Positions 16,145 through 26,162 are shown, counted from the stretch's first letter. The stretch is 64,000 bases of DNA from Brachybacterium sp. FME24 (GCF_014897705.1 NZ_JABUXV010000021.1:1-64000); one strand, 5' to 3'. Numbers and translations: made by a program. Notes: a model not told the origin generated them from the sequence alone.

Positions 16145-16950
16145 GCGCGCTGGACCTGCTCGACGACTTCGGCTTCGAGGCCGCCGCCCTCGTGCTCGGT
16201 CCCGAAGGGGTGCGTGAACAGCGCGGCGATATCGACGTGACCCGGCCCTGGCGCTCCGTCACCAAGACCCTCACCGGTTACGCGAGCGCGGTCGCTCTGC
16301 AGGAGGGGCGCGTGGGCCTGGACGACGAGGCCGGCCCGCCCGGCTCGACCCTGCGCCACCTCCTCGCCCATGCCTCCGGCTACTTCTACGAGTCCGAGGC
16401 GACCCTGCAGGCGCCGGGACTGCGCCGTCACTACTCCAATTACGGGATCGACGAAGCCGCCCGCCACCTCGAACGCGCCACCGGCCGCGACATCGGGGAT
16501 TGGGTGCAGGAGAAGGTGGCCGGTCCGCTCGGCATGACGCGCCTGGAGTGGACGGGGTCGCCGTCGGTCGGCGCCGTCGGCCCGCTCGCGGACCTCGCCC
16601 TGTTCGCCGCCGAGGTGCTGCGTCCCACGCTGGTGGAGGAGACCTGGTTCCGGGAGGCCACCACCGCGCAGTTCCCCGAGCTGGTGGGCATCATGCCCGG
16701 CTTCGGCAAGCAGACCCCCAATCCTTTCGGCCTGGGCTTCGAGGTGCGCGGGGCAAAGTCGCCCCACTGGACGGGCGCGCGCAACAGCGAGGCGAGCGTC
16801 GGTCACTTCGGGATGCGCGGCACCGCCTTCTGGGTCGACCCGGTCGCAGACCTCGCACTCGTGGTCGGGAGCTCCCACGACTTCTGCGACGCCCACCGCG
16901 AGGTCATGCCGCGCCTGGCCGACGCGGTGCTCGAGGACCACGTCCGCTGA
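16141..16950 (+). CDS. Beta-lactamase-fold serine hydrolase, second of tandem pair
   Basis: This 269-residue paralogue of the preceding gene keeps SVTK (nucleophile Ser), YSN in RRHYSNYGIDEA and HFGMRG where the first copy has HFGQSG. Both share RHLLAHASGY-like and FPELVGIMPGFGKQ segments, so they arose by duplication. No signal peptide or membrane segment is present. ATG 16141 overlaps the previous stop, so the two are translated together. A heterodimer or two related specificities are possible; neither can be decided from sequence. Confidence 0.82.
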   Translation: MSALDLLDDFGFEAAALVLGPEGVREQRGDIDVTRPWRSVTKTLTGYASAVALQEGRVGLDDEAGPPGSTLRHLLAHASGYFYESEATLQAPGLRRHYSNYGIDEAARHLERATGRDIGDWVQEKVAGPLGMTRLEWTGSPSVGAVGPLADLALFAAEVLRPTLVEETWFREATTAQFPELVGIMPGFGKQTPNPFGLGFEVRGAKSPHWTGARNSEASVGHFGMRGTAFWVDPVADLALVVGSSHDFCDAHREVMPRLADAVLEDHVR

Positions 16951-16996
16951 GGTCGGCCCGCGCGCCCTGGATGTGACGCGCGCCTCGCGAGGTCGA

Positions 16997-17002
16997 TAAG
17001 GT
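16997..17002 (+). promoter_or_regulatory. Weak candidate -10 box for the alpha-mannosidase gene
   Basis: TAAGGT lies about 100 bp before the ATG at 17104, with a TGTGAC hexamer 19 bp upstream. This is the only promoter-like pair noted in the 153-bp gap, and the long leader it implies is unremarkable. Confidence 0.25.
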
Positions 17003-17103
17003 CGAGGGATCGTCGGCGGTCCTGCCGCCGCCTCGCGAACCCACCGGCCGGAGCGACCGGCCCCTACGAGCTCGGCGCCGTGCGCGCCTTGAGGAGCATC
17101 ATC

Positions 17104-20100
17104 ATGTTCGACGACAGGGAACTCACGGAGTCCCGGATCCGCCGTTTCGCCCAGGACCACCTCGCCCCGAAGATCTACCAGGAGACCGCGCCGGTGCAGA
17201 TCACGGCGTTCCGCGTCCCCGGGGAGCCGATCCCGCCGCACGACGCGATCCACCAGCGCGCCGCGGAGTACTCCCGGCTCGAGGTGGGCGCACCGCTGGG
17301 CCGCGCCTGGTCCACCACCTGGCTGCACGTGACCGGGACCGTCCCCGCCCAGTGGGCGACCGACGCGAACTCCGCCCCCGAGCTGATCGTGGACCTCGCC
17401 TTCACCGGTCAGCCCGGCTTCCAGGCCGAAGCCCTCGTGTTCACGCCCGACGGCGTGCCCGTGAAGGCCATCAACCCGTACAACCGCTACCTCCCGGTGG
17501 CCCCCGGCGAAGAACTGGACTACTACCTCGAATGCGCGGCGAACCCGATGATCTCGGGGGACTGGACCTTCGAGCCCACCCCGCTCGGCGACCTCGCCAC
17601 CGTCCCCGACGACGAGCTCTACACGATCCGGGAGCTGCACCTCGCCCGTCGTGACGTTCGGATCTGGGAGCTCGCCGAGGACATCCGGGCGCTCGCCGGG
17701 CTGATGGTCGAGCTGCCCACCACCAGCCAGCGCCGGCACGAGATCCTGCGCGCGCTGGAGGCCGCCTGCGATGCGGCCGATCCCGACGACATGCCCGGCA
17801 CCGCCGAGACCGCCCGTGCGGTGCTGAGCCCGGCGCTGGAGAGGCCTGCGAACCGGTCGGCGCTGACTGTGCTGGCGACGGGACACGCCCACATCGACTC
17901 CGCCTGGCTGTGGCCTGTGCGCGAGACAGTCCGCAAGGTGGCGCGCACCTTCTCCAACGCCTGCACGTTGCTGGAGAGCGACCCGGACCTCACCTTCTCC
18001 GCCTCCTCCGCCCAGCAGTACGCGTGGCTCAAGGACCGCTACCCGGAACTGTTCGCCCGCATCCAGGGGCACGTCGCCGAGGGCCGGTTCGTGCCGGTGG
18101 GCGGGATGTGGGTCGAGTCCGACACCAACCTGCCCGGCTCCGAGGCGATGGCCCGTCAGTTCATCGCCGGCAAGCGGTTCTTCCTGGAGAACTTCGGCGT
18201 CGAGACCCGGGAGACCTGGCTGCCGGACTCCTTCGGCTACTCCGCCGCGCTGCCGCAGATCGCCGCGCTCGCCGGACAGCACGACTTCCTGACCCAGAAG
18301 GTCTCCTGGAACCAGGTCAACACCTTCCCCCACCACACCTTCCGCTGGGAAGGCATCGACGGCACCAGCGTCTTCACCCACTTCCCGCCGGCGGACACCT
18401 ACAACGGCATGCTGAGCGGCCAGGAGCTCGCGTACTTCGAGCGGAACTTCAAGGAGAAGGGTCGGTCGTCGATCGGACTGGACCTGTTCGGCTGGGGTGA
18501 TGGAGGCGGCGGGCCCACCCGCGAGATGATGGCGGCCGGGCGCCGCGCCGCGGACCTCGAGGGCTCCCCGAAGGTCGAGTTCGGCACCCCGCAGGAGTTC
18601 TTCGAGCGCGCCCGCGAGGAATACCCCGACGCCCCGGTGTGGAACGGGGAGCTCTACCTGGAACTGCACCGCGGCACCTACTCGGCGCAGCTCGGCACCA
18701 AGCAGGGAAATCGTCGCAGCGAGCACGTGCTGCACGACGCTGAGTTCTTGTCCTCCCTGGCCGCGATCCGCGCCGGGTTCGAGTACCCGCACGAGGAGCT
18801 CGCGGCGCTCTGGGAGAACGCCCTGCTGGGCCAGTTCCACGACATCCTCCCGGGCTCCTCGATCGCCTGGGTGCACCGCGAGGCCGAGCAGGGTCACGCC
18901 GCGACCGCCGAGCGCGCCGCGAGCATCATCGCGCAGGCCCTGACGGCCCTGGGCGAGCACGGCGCGGAGGCGGGGGAACCGGCCGGCGGGCCGGTCGGCT
19001 ATGGGAGCACCGTCCTGATGAACACCGCCCCGGTGCCGCGCCGCGGCGTCGCCGCCTACGGGGCAGGCACCGCCAGAACAGGCGCCGAAGGCGTGGTGGT
19101 GATCCGCGCGGGCGAGACCATCACCGTGGAGAACGCCGCCCTGCGCGCCGTGCTCGATGCCTCCGGCGCGATCACCTCGCTGGTGGATCGACGCAGCGGC
19201 CGCGACTCCATCGCCCCCGGGGCCCGTGGCGCCCTGCTGCAGCTGCACCGGGACACCCCGAACGCCTGGGATGCCTGGGACATCGACGAGTTCTACCGTC
19301 ACGTGGTGCGAGACCTCGACGCCCCCACCGCGGTGGAGGTCACGGAGAAGGACGGCGGGGTGCGCGTCGGCTTCACCTATTCCACCGCCGCGGCCGACGC
19401 AGCGCAGAGCTCGGGCGTCACCGGTGCCGGCTCCACGATCGTGAAGACCTTCGTGCTGCGCCCGGCCGACGAGTCCCTCGAGATCGTCCACGACATCGAC
19501 TGGGTCGAGCGCAAGAAGGCCCTCAAGCTCGCCTTCGGCCTCGACGTGCGGGCCTCGCACATGAGCAGTGAGATCCAGTTCGGCCACATCGACCGCCCGA
19601 TCCCCGTGAACACCTCCTGGGACTTCGCCCGCTTCGAGACCTGCGCGCACCGCTGGGTGCACGTGGCCGAAGGGGGCTTCGGGGTGGCCATCGCCAACGA
19701 CTCCACCTACGGGCACGACGTGCTGCGCACGATGCGCGCGGACGACGGCGGCACCACCACCACGACGCGCCTGACCCTGGTGCGCGCCCCCGAGTACCCG
19801 GACCCCACCGCCGACCACGGGCAGTACACCCTGCGCGTCTCGGTGCGCCCCGGTGCCGACATCGCCGCAGCGATCCAAGAGGGGTACCGGCTCAATCTGC
19901 CCGAGCGCGAGGTCAGCGCCGCGGTGGCCGCCGCGGTCGCCGCGCCGCTGGTCACCGTCGGTTCCCCGAGCGTGCTGCTGGAGACCGTGAAGCTCGCCGA
20001 GGACCGCAGCGGAGACCTCGTGATGCGCCTGTACGAATCCCTCGGAGCCCGCGCCTCCGCTCGCGTGGAGCTGGACGCGGCACTCGCCGGGGGAGAAGTC

Positions 20101-20262
20101 TCCGTGGTCGACCTGCTCGAGCGACCCTTCGCCGACGACGCCCCCGCCTTCCGATCGGCACTGACTCGTGGGGAGGACAGCGGCGCCGGCGGGGACGACC
20201 GCATCGTCGAGCTGACCTTCCGCCCCTTCGAGATCAAGACCCTGCGCATCACCCGCCCCTGA
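17104..20262 (+). CDS. Alpha-mannosidase, glycoside hydrolase family 38
   Basis: A 1052-residue cytoplasmic GH38 enzyme. The catalytic domain starts near residue 255 with GHAHIDSAWLWPVRET, whose His and Asp bind the catalytic zinc. The retaining nucleophile Asp is in GGMWVESDTNLPGSEA. Further motifs are LPDSFGYSAALPQI and LGQFHDILPGSSI, typical of bacterial and vacuolar GH38 enzymes. The C-terminal beta domains follow and end in FEIKTLRI. It removes alpha-mannose from glycans or mannolipids inside the cell. I chose ATG 17104 because AGGAG lies 9 bp upstream; an earlier start at 17080 adds 8 odd residues. No transporter or sugar operon flanks it. Confidence 0.95.
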   Translation: MFDDRELTESRIRRFAQDHLAPKIYQETAPVQITAFRVPGEPIPPHDAIHQRAAEYSRLEVGAPLGRAWSTTWLHVTGTVPAQWATDANSAPELIVDLAFTGQPGFQAEALVFTPDGVPVKAINPYNRYLPVAPGEELDYYLECAANPMISGDWTFEPTPLGDLATVPDDELYTIRELHLARRDVRIWELAEDIRALAGLMVELPTTSQRRHEILRALEAACDAADPDDMPGTAETARAVLSPALERPANRSALTVLATGHAHIDSAWLWPVRETVRKVARTFSNACTLLESDPDLTFSASSAQQYAWLKDRYPELFARIQGHVAEGRFVPVGGMWVESDTNLPGSEAMARQFIAGKRFFLENFGVETRETWLPDSFGYSAALPQIAALAGQHDFLTQKVSWNQVNTFPHHTFRWEGIDGTSVFTHFPPADTYNGMLSGQELAYFERNFKEKGRSSIGLDLFGWGDGGGGPTREMMAAGRRAADLEGSPKVEFGTPQEFFERAREEYPDAPVWNGELYLELHRGTYSAQLGTKQGNRRSEHVLHDAEFLSSLAAIRAGFEYPHEELAALWENALLGQFHDILPGSSIAWVHREAEQGHAATAERAASIIAQALTALGEHGAEAGEPAGGPVGYGSTVLMNTAPVPRRGVAAYGAGTARTGAEGVVVIRAGETITVENAALRAVLDASGAITSLVDRRSGRDSIAPGARGALLQLHRDTPNAWDAWDIDEFYRHVVRDLDAPTAVEVTEKDGGVRVGFTYSTAAADAAQSSGVTGAGSTIVKTFVLRPADESLEIVHDIDWVERKKALKLAFGLDVRASHMSSEIQFGHIDRPIPVNTSWDFARFETCAHRWVHVAEGGFGVAIANDSTYGHDVLRTMRADDGGTTTTTRLTLVRAPEYPDPTADHGQYTLRVSVRPGADIAAAIQEGYRLNLPEREVSAAVAAAVAAPLVTVGSPSVLLETVKLAEDRSGDLVMRLYESLGARASARVELDAALAGGEVSVVDLLERPFADDAPAFRSALTRGEDSGAGGDDRIVELTFRPFEIKTLRITRP

Positions 20263-20265
20263 CCC

Positions 20266-20320
20266 GCGCCGCCCGGCCCCGCCCCGCCCTGACCCGCCCC
20301 GCCCAGCCCCCGCCCCGCCC
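20266..20320 (-). other. G-quadruplex-prone G-rich tract
   Basis: Just past the mannosidase stop, the minus strand holds runs of three to five G separated by one or two bases (for example GGGCGGGGCGGGGGCTGGG). This exceeds the usual G3+N1-7 quadruplex rule. It lies between convergent genes and could help stop transcription from the folP2-type gene. Confidence 0.55.
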
Positions 20321-20326
20321 GGTGAC

Positions 20327-20388
20327 CGCGGATTTCCAGGTTCTCTGCCCGATTCGGCCAGAAACGGCAGGAAACCTGGATATTCGCG
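20327..20388. repeat. Long imperfect palindrome between convergent genes
   Basis: Outer arms cgcggatttccagg (20327-20340) and cctggatattcgcg (20375-20388) match at 12 of 14 pairs, and pairing continues inward through ctctgcc/ggcagg. The result is a hairpin with stem near 22 bp and a loop near 18 nt. No T-run follows. It could be a REP-like element or a bidirectional terminator. Confidence 0.6.
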
Positions 20389-20437
20389 ACGTGCCGCGAC
20401 GTGCCGCGACGTGGCGCGACGTGCTGCGACGTGGTCC
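20388..20437 (+). repeat. Five 10-bp tandem repeats
   Basis: The unit gacgtgccgc occurs twice exactly, then as gacgtggcgc, gacgtgctgc and gacgtggtcc, directly joined to the palindrome at 20327-20388. It is non-coding and ends about 20 bp before the folP2-type stop codon. Confidence 0.75.
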
Positions 20438-20459
20438 GGTCCGGTGGGCGGGATCCTGG

Positions 20460-21506
20460 TCAGGTGTTGTGGGTGAGGGGGCCGGCGGGCTCGCGCCAGC
20501 CGGCGAGGACCTCGAACATGCGCACCATGCGCACGGTGGCCTGCACATCGTGGACCCGCAGGATGCGCGCGCCCAGATGCATCACCCAGGCGGCTGCGGC
20601 GAGGGACCCTTCCAGGCGTTCCTGCTTCGGCAGCCCCAGGGATTCCCCGATCACGTCCTTGCGGGACAGGGCGGCCAGCACCGGCAGCCCGAGCGAGGAG
20701 TACTCGGACCAGTCGCGCAGCACCTCGAGGGTCTGCAGGGTGTTCTTGTTGAGGTCCGGTCCGGGGTCCAGGATGATGTGGCCGCGATCGATGCCTGCCT
20801 CCAGCGCCCGCTCGAGCCGGGCAGCGAGGAAGTCCCGCACCTCCTCCACCACGTCGTCGTACCGGGGGTGAGGAAAGGACTCCCGCGGGCGCGCCACGGA
20901 GTGGGTGAGCACGAGCGAGGCACCAGCCCCGGCGACGGTGGGCGCCATCGCCGGGTCCGACAGTCCGGTGGTGTCGTTGATCAGATCCGCGCCCACCCCG
21001 ATGCTCGCCTCGGCCACGGCCGCGTGGAAGGTGTCCACCGACAGCAGCACGTGCGTCGGCAGCTCGCGGCGCAGCGCGTCGACCACCGGCACCACCCGGT
21101 CGATCTCCTCGGCCACCGGCACCGGCTCGCCGGGTGCGAACTTCACGCCGCCGACGTCGACGAGGTCGGCGCCCTCCGTGGCGGCGGCGAGCCCGGCCTC
21201 GACCGCGGCCTCCAGCTGCCAGGTGCGGCCCTCGTCGAAGAAGGAGTCCTGGGTGCGGTTGACGATGCCCATCACCAGCACGCGATGGCTGGTGTCCGGC
21301 AGAGCCCGGGGGGAGGGGAGTGAGGCGTCGGCCTCCGGAGCATCCCGGGGAGCGGTCAGCGCGACGGGCAGCACCGCCGGGGCACTCGTCGGGCCCGACC
21401 CGGCCGCAACGTCCGGAGCCTCCACCGGAGCTTCAGCCGTGCGGGCTAGAGTGGCGTCCGCCATGGGGGAACGCACCGTCGATCCGTCATCGTTCGCGTT
21501 CTTCAT
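20460..21506 (-). CDS. Dihydropteroate synthase homologue, FolP2 type
   Basis: The 348-residue protein has a pterin-binding TIM-barrel domain from about 75: MGIVNRTQDSFFDEG, DLVDVGGVKF, VLLSVDTFHAAVA, LINDTTG, IILDPGPDLNKNT, LAALSRKDVIGE and ILRVHDV. True DHPS enzymes usually read GILNVTPDSFSDGG in the first motif; the VNRT-DSF-D version here is that of mycobacterial FolP2, which lacks DHPS activity. Folate synthesis is therefore not assured. The first 70 residues are an unconserved Ala/Pro-rich leader. ATG 21506 follows AAGGA. No other folate gene is nearby, and the gene is divergent from sqdB. Confidence 0.85.
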   Translation of the reverse strand: MKNANDDGSTVRSPMADATLARTAEAPVEAPDVAAGSGPTSAPAVLPVALTAPRDAPEADASLPSPRALPDTSHRVLVMGIVNRTQDSFFDEGRTWQLEAAVEAGLAAATEGADLVDVGGVKFAPGEPVPVAEEIDRVVPVVDALRRELPTHVLLSVDTFHAAVAEASIGVGADLINDTTGLSDPAMAPTVAGAGASLVLTHSVARPRESFPHPRYDDVVEEVRDFLAARLERALEAGIDRGHIILDPGPDLNKNTLQTLEVLRDWSEYSSLGLPVLAALSRKDVIGESLGLPKQERLEGSLAAAAWVMHLGARILRVHDVQATVRMVRMFEVLAGWREPAGPLTHNT

Positions 21507-21544
21507 GGCCTGTTCCTTCGCTGTTAATGCGGGCGTACCTCGTC

Positions 21545-22803
<1,259 letters not shown>

Positions 22804-22813
22804 GAGTCCTTCC

Positions 22814-23929
22814 GTGAAGATCGCGATCGTCACGGAGACCTTCCTGCCCTCCGTCGACGGCGTGGTGACCAGACTGCGCCACGCCGTCGAACGGTTCGTG
22901 GACCTCGGGCACGAGGTCATGGTGATCGCCCCGGAGCTGGGTGTCACCGAGCATCACGGGGCCAGGGTGGTGGGCATCCGCCCGGTGACGCTGCCGTTCT
23001 ACAAGCATCGGCGCTTCACCCTCCCCAGCCCCAACGTGGACGGCATCATCCGCGGGTTCCACCCGGACGTGGTCCATGCCGCCCAGCCGATCCTGCTGGC
23101 CTCCTCGGGGGCCTACGCGGCACGCCGGCAGCGGATTCCGCTGGTGGCCAGCTATCACACGCACATCCCGCGCTATCTGGACCTGTACCGGGCTCGCTGG
23201 GGCAAGCCCGCGGTGTGGTGGCAGATCAAGCGCAACCACGCGCTGGCCGACGTCAATCTCGCGACCTCGCAGTCCATGAAGCAGGAGCTGGTCGAGCAGG
23301 GCATCCACAACCTGCACGTGGTGCGGCGCGGGGTCGACACGCAGACCTTCCATCCCCGCTTCGCCGCGGAGTCGATGCGGGAGCGCCTGACCCAGGGGCA
23401 TCCGGAGAAGAAGCTGCTGGTCTTCGTGGGCCGGTTGGCCGCGGAGAAGGAGATCCACACCCTGCGGCCGATGATGGAGCGGCGCGACGACGTCGCGCTG
23501 GCGATCGTGGGCGACGGTCCGTACCGGCGTGAGCTCGAGCAGGCGTTCGCAGGGACCTCGACGCTGTTCCCGGGCTTCATGGAGGGCGAGGAGCTCGCGA
23601 GCGCCTTCGCCAGCGCCGACGGCTTCGTGTTCCCCTCGGTCACCGAGACCCTCGGTCTGGTGATCCTCGAGGGCATGGCCTCCGGACTCCCGGTGGTCGC
23701 CGCCCGCTCGGGGCCGACGATGGAGCAGGTCACCGACGGGACCAACGGGCTCCTGTTCACCTCGAAGGACGAGGCGAGCCTGGACGCGGCGCTGGACCGG
23801 CTCGACGATGTCGAGCTGCGGGGACGGATCCGCCAGGAGGCGCGCGCCGAGGCGGAGAAGTACTCCTGGGAGAACGCTTCGGACGATCTGCTGCGCTACT
23901 ACGAGATGGCGATCGAGAACCACCGATGA
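22814..23929 (+). CDS. sqdX: SqdX-like sulfoquinovosyltransferase (GT4)
   Basis: A 371-residue GT-B glycosyltransferase of family GT4. It opens with IAIVTETFLPSVDGVVTRLRH and carries VASYHTHIPRYL, RRGVDTQTFHP, FVGRLAAEKEI, ELASAFASADGFVFPS and the donor-site TETLGLVILEGMASG. These stretches are close to cyanobacterial SqdX, which transfers sulfoquinovose from its UDP form to diacylglycerol. A phosphatidylinositol mannosyltransferase (PimB-like) is the alternative in actinobacteria, but coupling with sqdB and the QGHPEKKLLVFVGRL phrase favour SqdX. The start is GTG 22814. No membrane helix is needed; the enzyme binds the inner membrane face. Confidence 0.85.
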   Translation: MKIAIVTETFLPSVDGVVTRLRHAVERFVDLGHEVMVIAPELGVTEHHGARVVGIRPVTLPFYKHRRFTLPSPNVDGIIRGFHPDVVHAAQPILLASSGAYAARRQRIPLVASYHTHIPRYLDLYRARWGKPAVWWQIKRNHALADVNLATSQSMKQELVEQGIHNLHVVRRGVDTQTFHPRFAAESMRERLTQGHPEKKLLVFVGRLAAEKEIHTLRPMMERRDDVALAIVGDGPYRRELEQAFAGTSTLFPGFMEGEELASAFASADGFVFPSVTETLGLVILEGMASGLPVVAARSGPTMEQVTDGTNGLLFTSKDEASLDAALDRLDDVELRGRIRQEARAEAEKYSWENASDDLLRYYEMAIENHR

Positions 23930-24591
23930 GCACTCCTCCCACCCTGCCTGCCCCCACCCCGACTGTTCCCGTGACGCTGGCCGCTGTTCCCACCGCCGCG
24001 ATGGAGCAGCCGCTGGGGGTCGCTCTGGAGAACGCGCACGTGCGCCTGGAGCCCTTGGGTTCGCAGCACGTCGAGGGTCTGCAGGCCGTGGTGGCCGACG
24101 GCGAGATCTGGCGCATCCCCTATGCGCCGCACGTCCCGGCGCCGGATCAGGTCGCCGATCGAGTCGCCGCCCAGTGCGCGTCCGACGAGGCAGGCCGCAC
24201 GGTCTCGTGGGCCGTGCTGGAGCAGGGCAGCGGACGCGTCGTCGGCCAGACGACGTTCCTGAACATCTCCCGACGGGATCGCCGCCTCGAGCTGGGCACC
24301 ACCTACATGGCGGGCTCGAGCCACGGCACCGGACTGAATGCGGCCACGAAGCTCGCTCTGCTCACGCATGCCTTCGAGGAGCTCGGCTGTCTCGGCGTCG
24401 AGTTCCGCGTCCATCACCTGAACATCGCCTCGCGCCGCGCCGTCGAACGCCTCGGGGCGCAGCAGGACGGCATCCTGCGCGCGCACCGGATCATGCCTGA
24501 CGGCACCCTGCGCCACACCGTCGTCTACTCGATCCTCGCCGACGAGTGGAGCGGCGTGAAGGCCTCCCTGGAGCACCGCCTGCGCCGCTGA
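23926..24591 (+). CDS. GNAT N-acetyltransferase (RimJ/RimL-like)
   Basis: The 221-residue protein has a GNAT fold from about 32: VRLEPLGSQHVEGL, a middle strand with RVVGQTTFLNI, LELGTTYMAGSSHGTGLNAATK (acetyl-CoA loop) and NIASRRAVERLGAQQDGILR near the end. It resembles RimJ/RimL-type amino-terminal acetyltransferases that act on small molecules or proteins. The first 30 residues are a Pro/Thr-rich leader. ATG 23926 overlaps the sqdX stop, so it is in the sulfolipid operon. A role in that pathway is only suggested by position; a downstream housekeeping function is equally possible. Confidence 0.85.
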   Translation: MSTPPTLPAPTPTVPVTLAAVPTAAMEQPLGVALENAHVRLEPLGSQHVEGLQAVVADGEIWRIPYAPHVPAPDQVADRVAAQCASDEAGRTVSWAVLEQGSGRVVGQTTFLNISRRDRRLELGTTYMAGSSHGTGLNAATKLALLTHAFEELGCLGVEFRVHHLNIASRRAVERLGAQQDGILRAHRIMPDGTLRHTVVYSILADEWSGVKASLEHRLRR

Positions 24592-24820
24592 TCGTCGGGC
24601 ACCGATCACTGGCCGCTGATCGTCGAATGCCTGCCTGCGTGTCGAGTTCCGTGCGTTGCGTCTGCCGAGCCCCGCTCGTTCCGCGGCGTTGTGACCGACG
24701 GCAGGGTTTGGTGGCGGGAAGACCTGCGCAAGGTCACAAGGCCGCGCGGCCGGAGGGTTCTCGCGGGGTTGCGCCCCGCCCCGTCCGCTGCCGGGCACCC
24801 TCGTCGGGCCCGGCATGGGC

Positions 24821-24855
24821 GAGGCCCGGCCCCGCGAGATGCGGGACCGGGCCTC
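24821..24855. terminator. Hairpin between convergent GNAT and NlpC/P60 genes
   Basis: The arms gaggcccggccccgc and gcgggaccgggcctc pair with one mismatch around a 5-nt loop. No T-run is present on either side. It lies 30 bp past the stop of the NlpC/P60 gene and 230 bp past the GNAT stop. The rest of the gap (24592-24820) shows no gene. Confidence 0.5.
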
Positions 24856-24885
24856 GGAGAGCCGGCGAGAAGCCGGACGGATCGA

Positions 24886-25770
24886 TCAGCGGTAGGTGAC
24901 GAACCCGGTGGGGTTGCCCCAGATCGAGCGCTCGACGACCTGCTGCTTGGAGCCGGAGGCGTCGATGATCTGGCCGTCGCCGGCGTAGATCGCGACGTGG
25001 CCGGGCCAGATCACGAGGTCGCCGGGCTGGGCCTCGGACTCGGAGATGCTGCGACCCTGGGCGGCGATCTCGCCGCTGGTGCGCGGCACGTCGATGCCGG
25101 CGGCCTCGTAGGCGAAGTTCACCAGGCCGGAGCAGTCCATGCCGCTGAGCGAGGCATCGCCCCAGGAGTACGGGGTGCCGACGGCGGTACGGGCGGCGTC
25201 GATGATCGAGTTGCCGCTGCCGGACGAGGCGCTCGCCGGGACCGCGGACGCTCCTGCGGAGGGGACGCCGGTCGGGGCGGTCTCGGTGGAGGCGGTCTCC
25301 GCCGAGGCGGACTGTGCGGATCCGCCGCCGAGCGCGCCGTGGGTATCGGGTCCCACCACGGCGTCGGCCTGGAGGCCGTTCTCAGCCTGGAACTCGAGGA
25401 CCGCGTCGACGGTCATGGAGCCGAAGTAGCCGGTCTCGGGCAGGTCGGCGCCCTGAGCGTTCAGCGAGGCCTGCAGCGACTTCACGCCCTCGCCGGAGTC
25501 ACCCTGGCGCAGCTTCTCCTGGGAGGACGACTGCGAGGCGGTCTCCGCGGGTGCGGACTGGGCGGGTGCGGACTGGGTGGTGCTGGGTCCCTCGTCGGAG
25601 CCGGCGAGGGCCCCGTCGTTGGCCATCGCGGCGGAGCCGCCGGCGAAGGCGGTGCCGACCAGGACCGTGCCCAGGACGGCGCTTCCGCCGAAGACGTGGG
25701 CCGCGCGGCGGGTGCTGGTGAGCGGGGTGACGGCGCGGCCGAGCGCGCGGTGCGTGTTCTGGTGAGTCAT
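24886..25770 (-). CDS. Secreted NlpC/P60 peptidoglycan endopeptidase
   Basis: A 294-residue exported protein. An N-terminal signal with RRAAHVFGGSAVLGTVLVG is followed by a Ser/Ala-rich linker, a PG_binding_1 domain (about 83-150; LRQGDSGEGVKSLQ, then VVGPDTHGALGG) and an NlpC/P60 catalytic domain (about 182-294). Catalytic Cys213 is in DCSGLV and His258 in WPGHVAIY. The family cleaves D-Glu-meso-DAP bonds of wall stem peptides during growth and separation. ATG 25770 has GAAGGA upstream; the longer frame to 25893 has no conserved sequence. It is a single gene. Confidence 0.94.
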   Translation of the reverse strand: MTHQNTHRALGRAVTPLTSTRRAAHVFGGSAVLGTVLVGTAFAGGSAAMANDGALAGSDEGPSTTQSAPAQSAPAETASQSSSQEKLRQGDSGEGVKSLQASLNAQGADLPETGYFGSMTVDAVLEFQAENGLQADAVVGPDTHGALGGGSAQSASAETASTETAPTGVPSAGASAVPASASSGSGNSIIDAARTAVGTPYSWGDASLSGMDCSGLVNFAYEAAGIDVPRTSGEIAAQGRSISESEAQPGDLVIWPGHVAIYAGDGQIIDASGSKQQVVERSIWGNPTGFVTYR

Positions 25771-26162
25771 GGGGTTCTGGTCCTTCTCTGCTGCTGCTGG
25801 TGGTCTGCGGCATCTCGCGGCGCGGCGCTCGGGGGAGCGGTGATGTCCTGAGGGATCGGTGCCCACAGCCGGGGCGTCCGGGGGATGCGACATCCACGCT
25901 AGGAGCAGCTCCCTCGATCCTGAAGCGGCTTGAAGGAGCCGGGTCGAGGGATTTGTCGGCCATTGACCTGTGGCGGGTCGAAGTGCCCGGAACCTGGTGC
26001 GACTTGACCTTCGCGCATGGCCTGCGCCACACCCGCTGAGGGACCGTTGCCTTCCGCTCGCCGTCGCCGTCCTCGTGCTCCTCCCCGTCTTCGCACCGTG
26101 ACTATGACGGCTTATGACGCGATTCTGGCGTCGATGCGCCGTCGGCGTTCATGATCGAGAGC
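25771..26162. other. Divergent intergenic region between NlpC/P60 gene and sulfur operon
   Basis: About 390 bp without a gene. On the minus strand TTCAGG and TAGCGT (25896-25901) are 17 bp apart and could drive the NlpC/P60 gene with a leader near 120 nt. On the plus strand the direct repeat TATGACG occurs at 26104-26110 and 26113-26119, 44 bp before the transporter start, a possible regulator site. I compared the leader with the ydaO c-di-AMP riboswitch and did not find its core. Confidence 0.35.

Noticed and set aside
16111-19878. 1255-codon minus-strand open frame
   Set aside because: It is antisense to a serine hydrolase and the GH38 mannosidase, both of which have clear motifs. The product shows only GC-driven composition.
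25771-26040. c-di-AMP (ydaO) riboswitch before the NlpC/P60 gene
   Set aside because: Such genes are often under this riboswitch in actinobacteria, so I compared the leader. The conserved GGGGGAACC- and GGGGTGAAT-like core blocks are absent.
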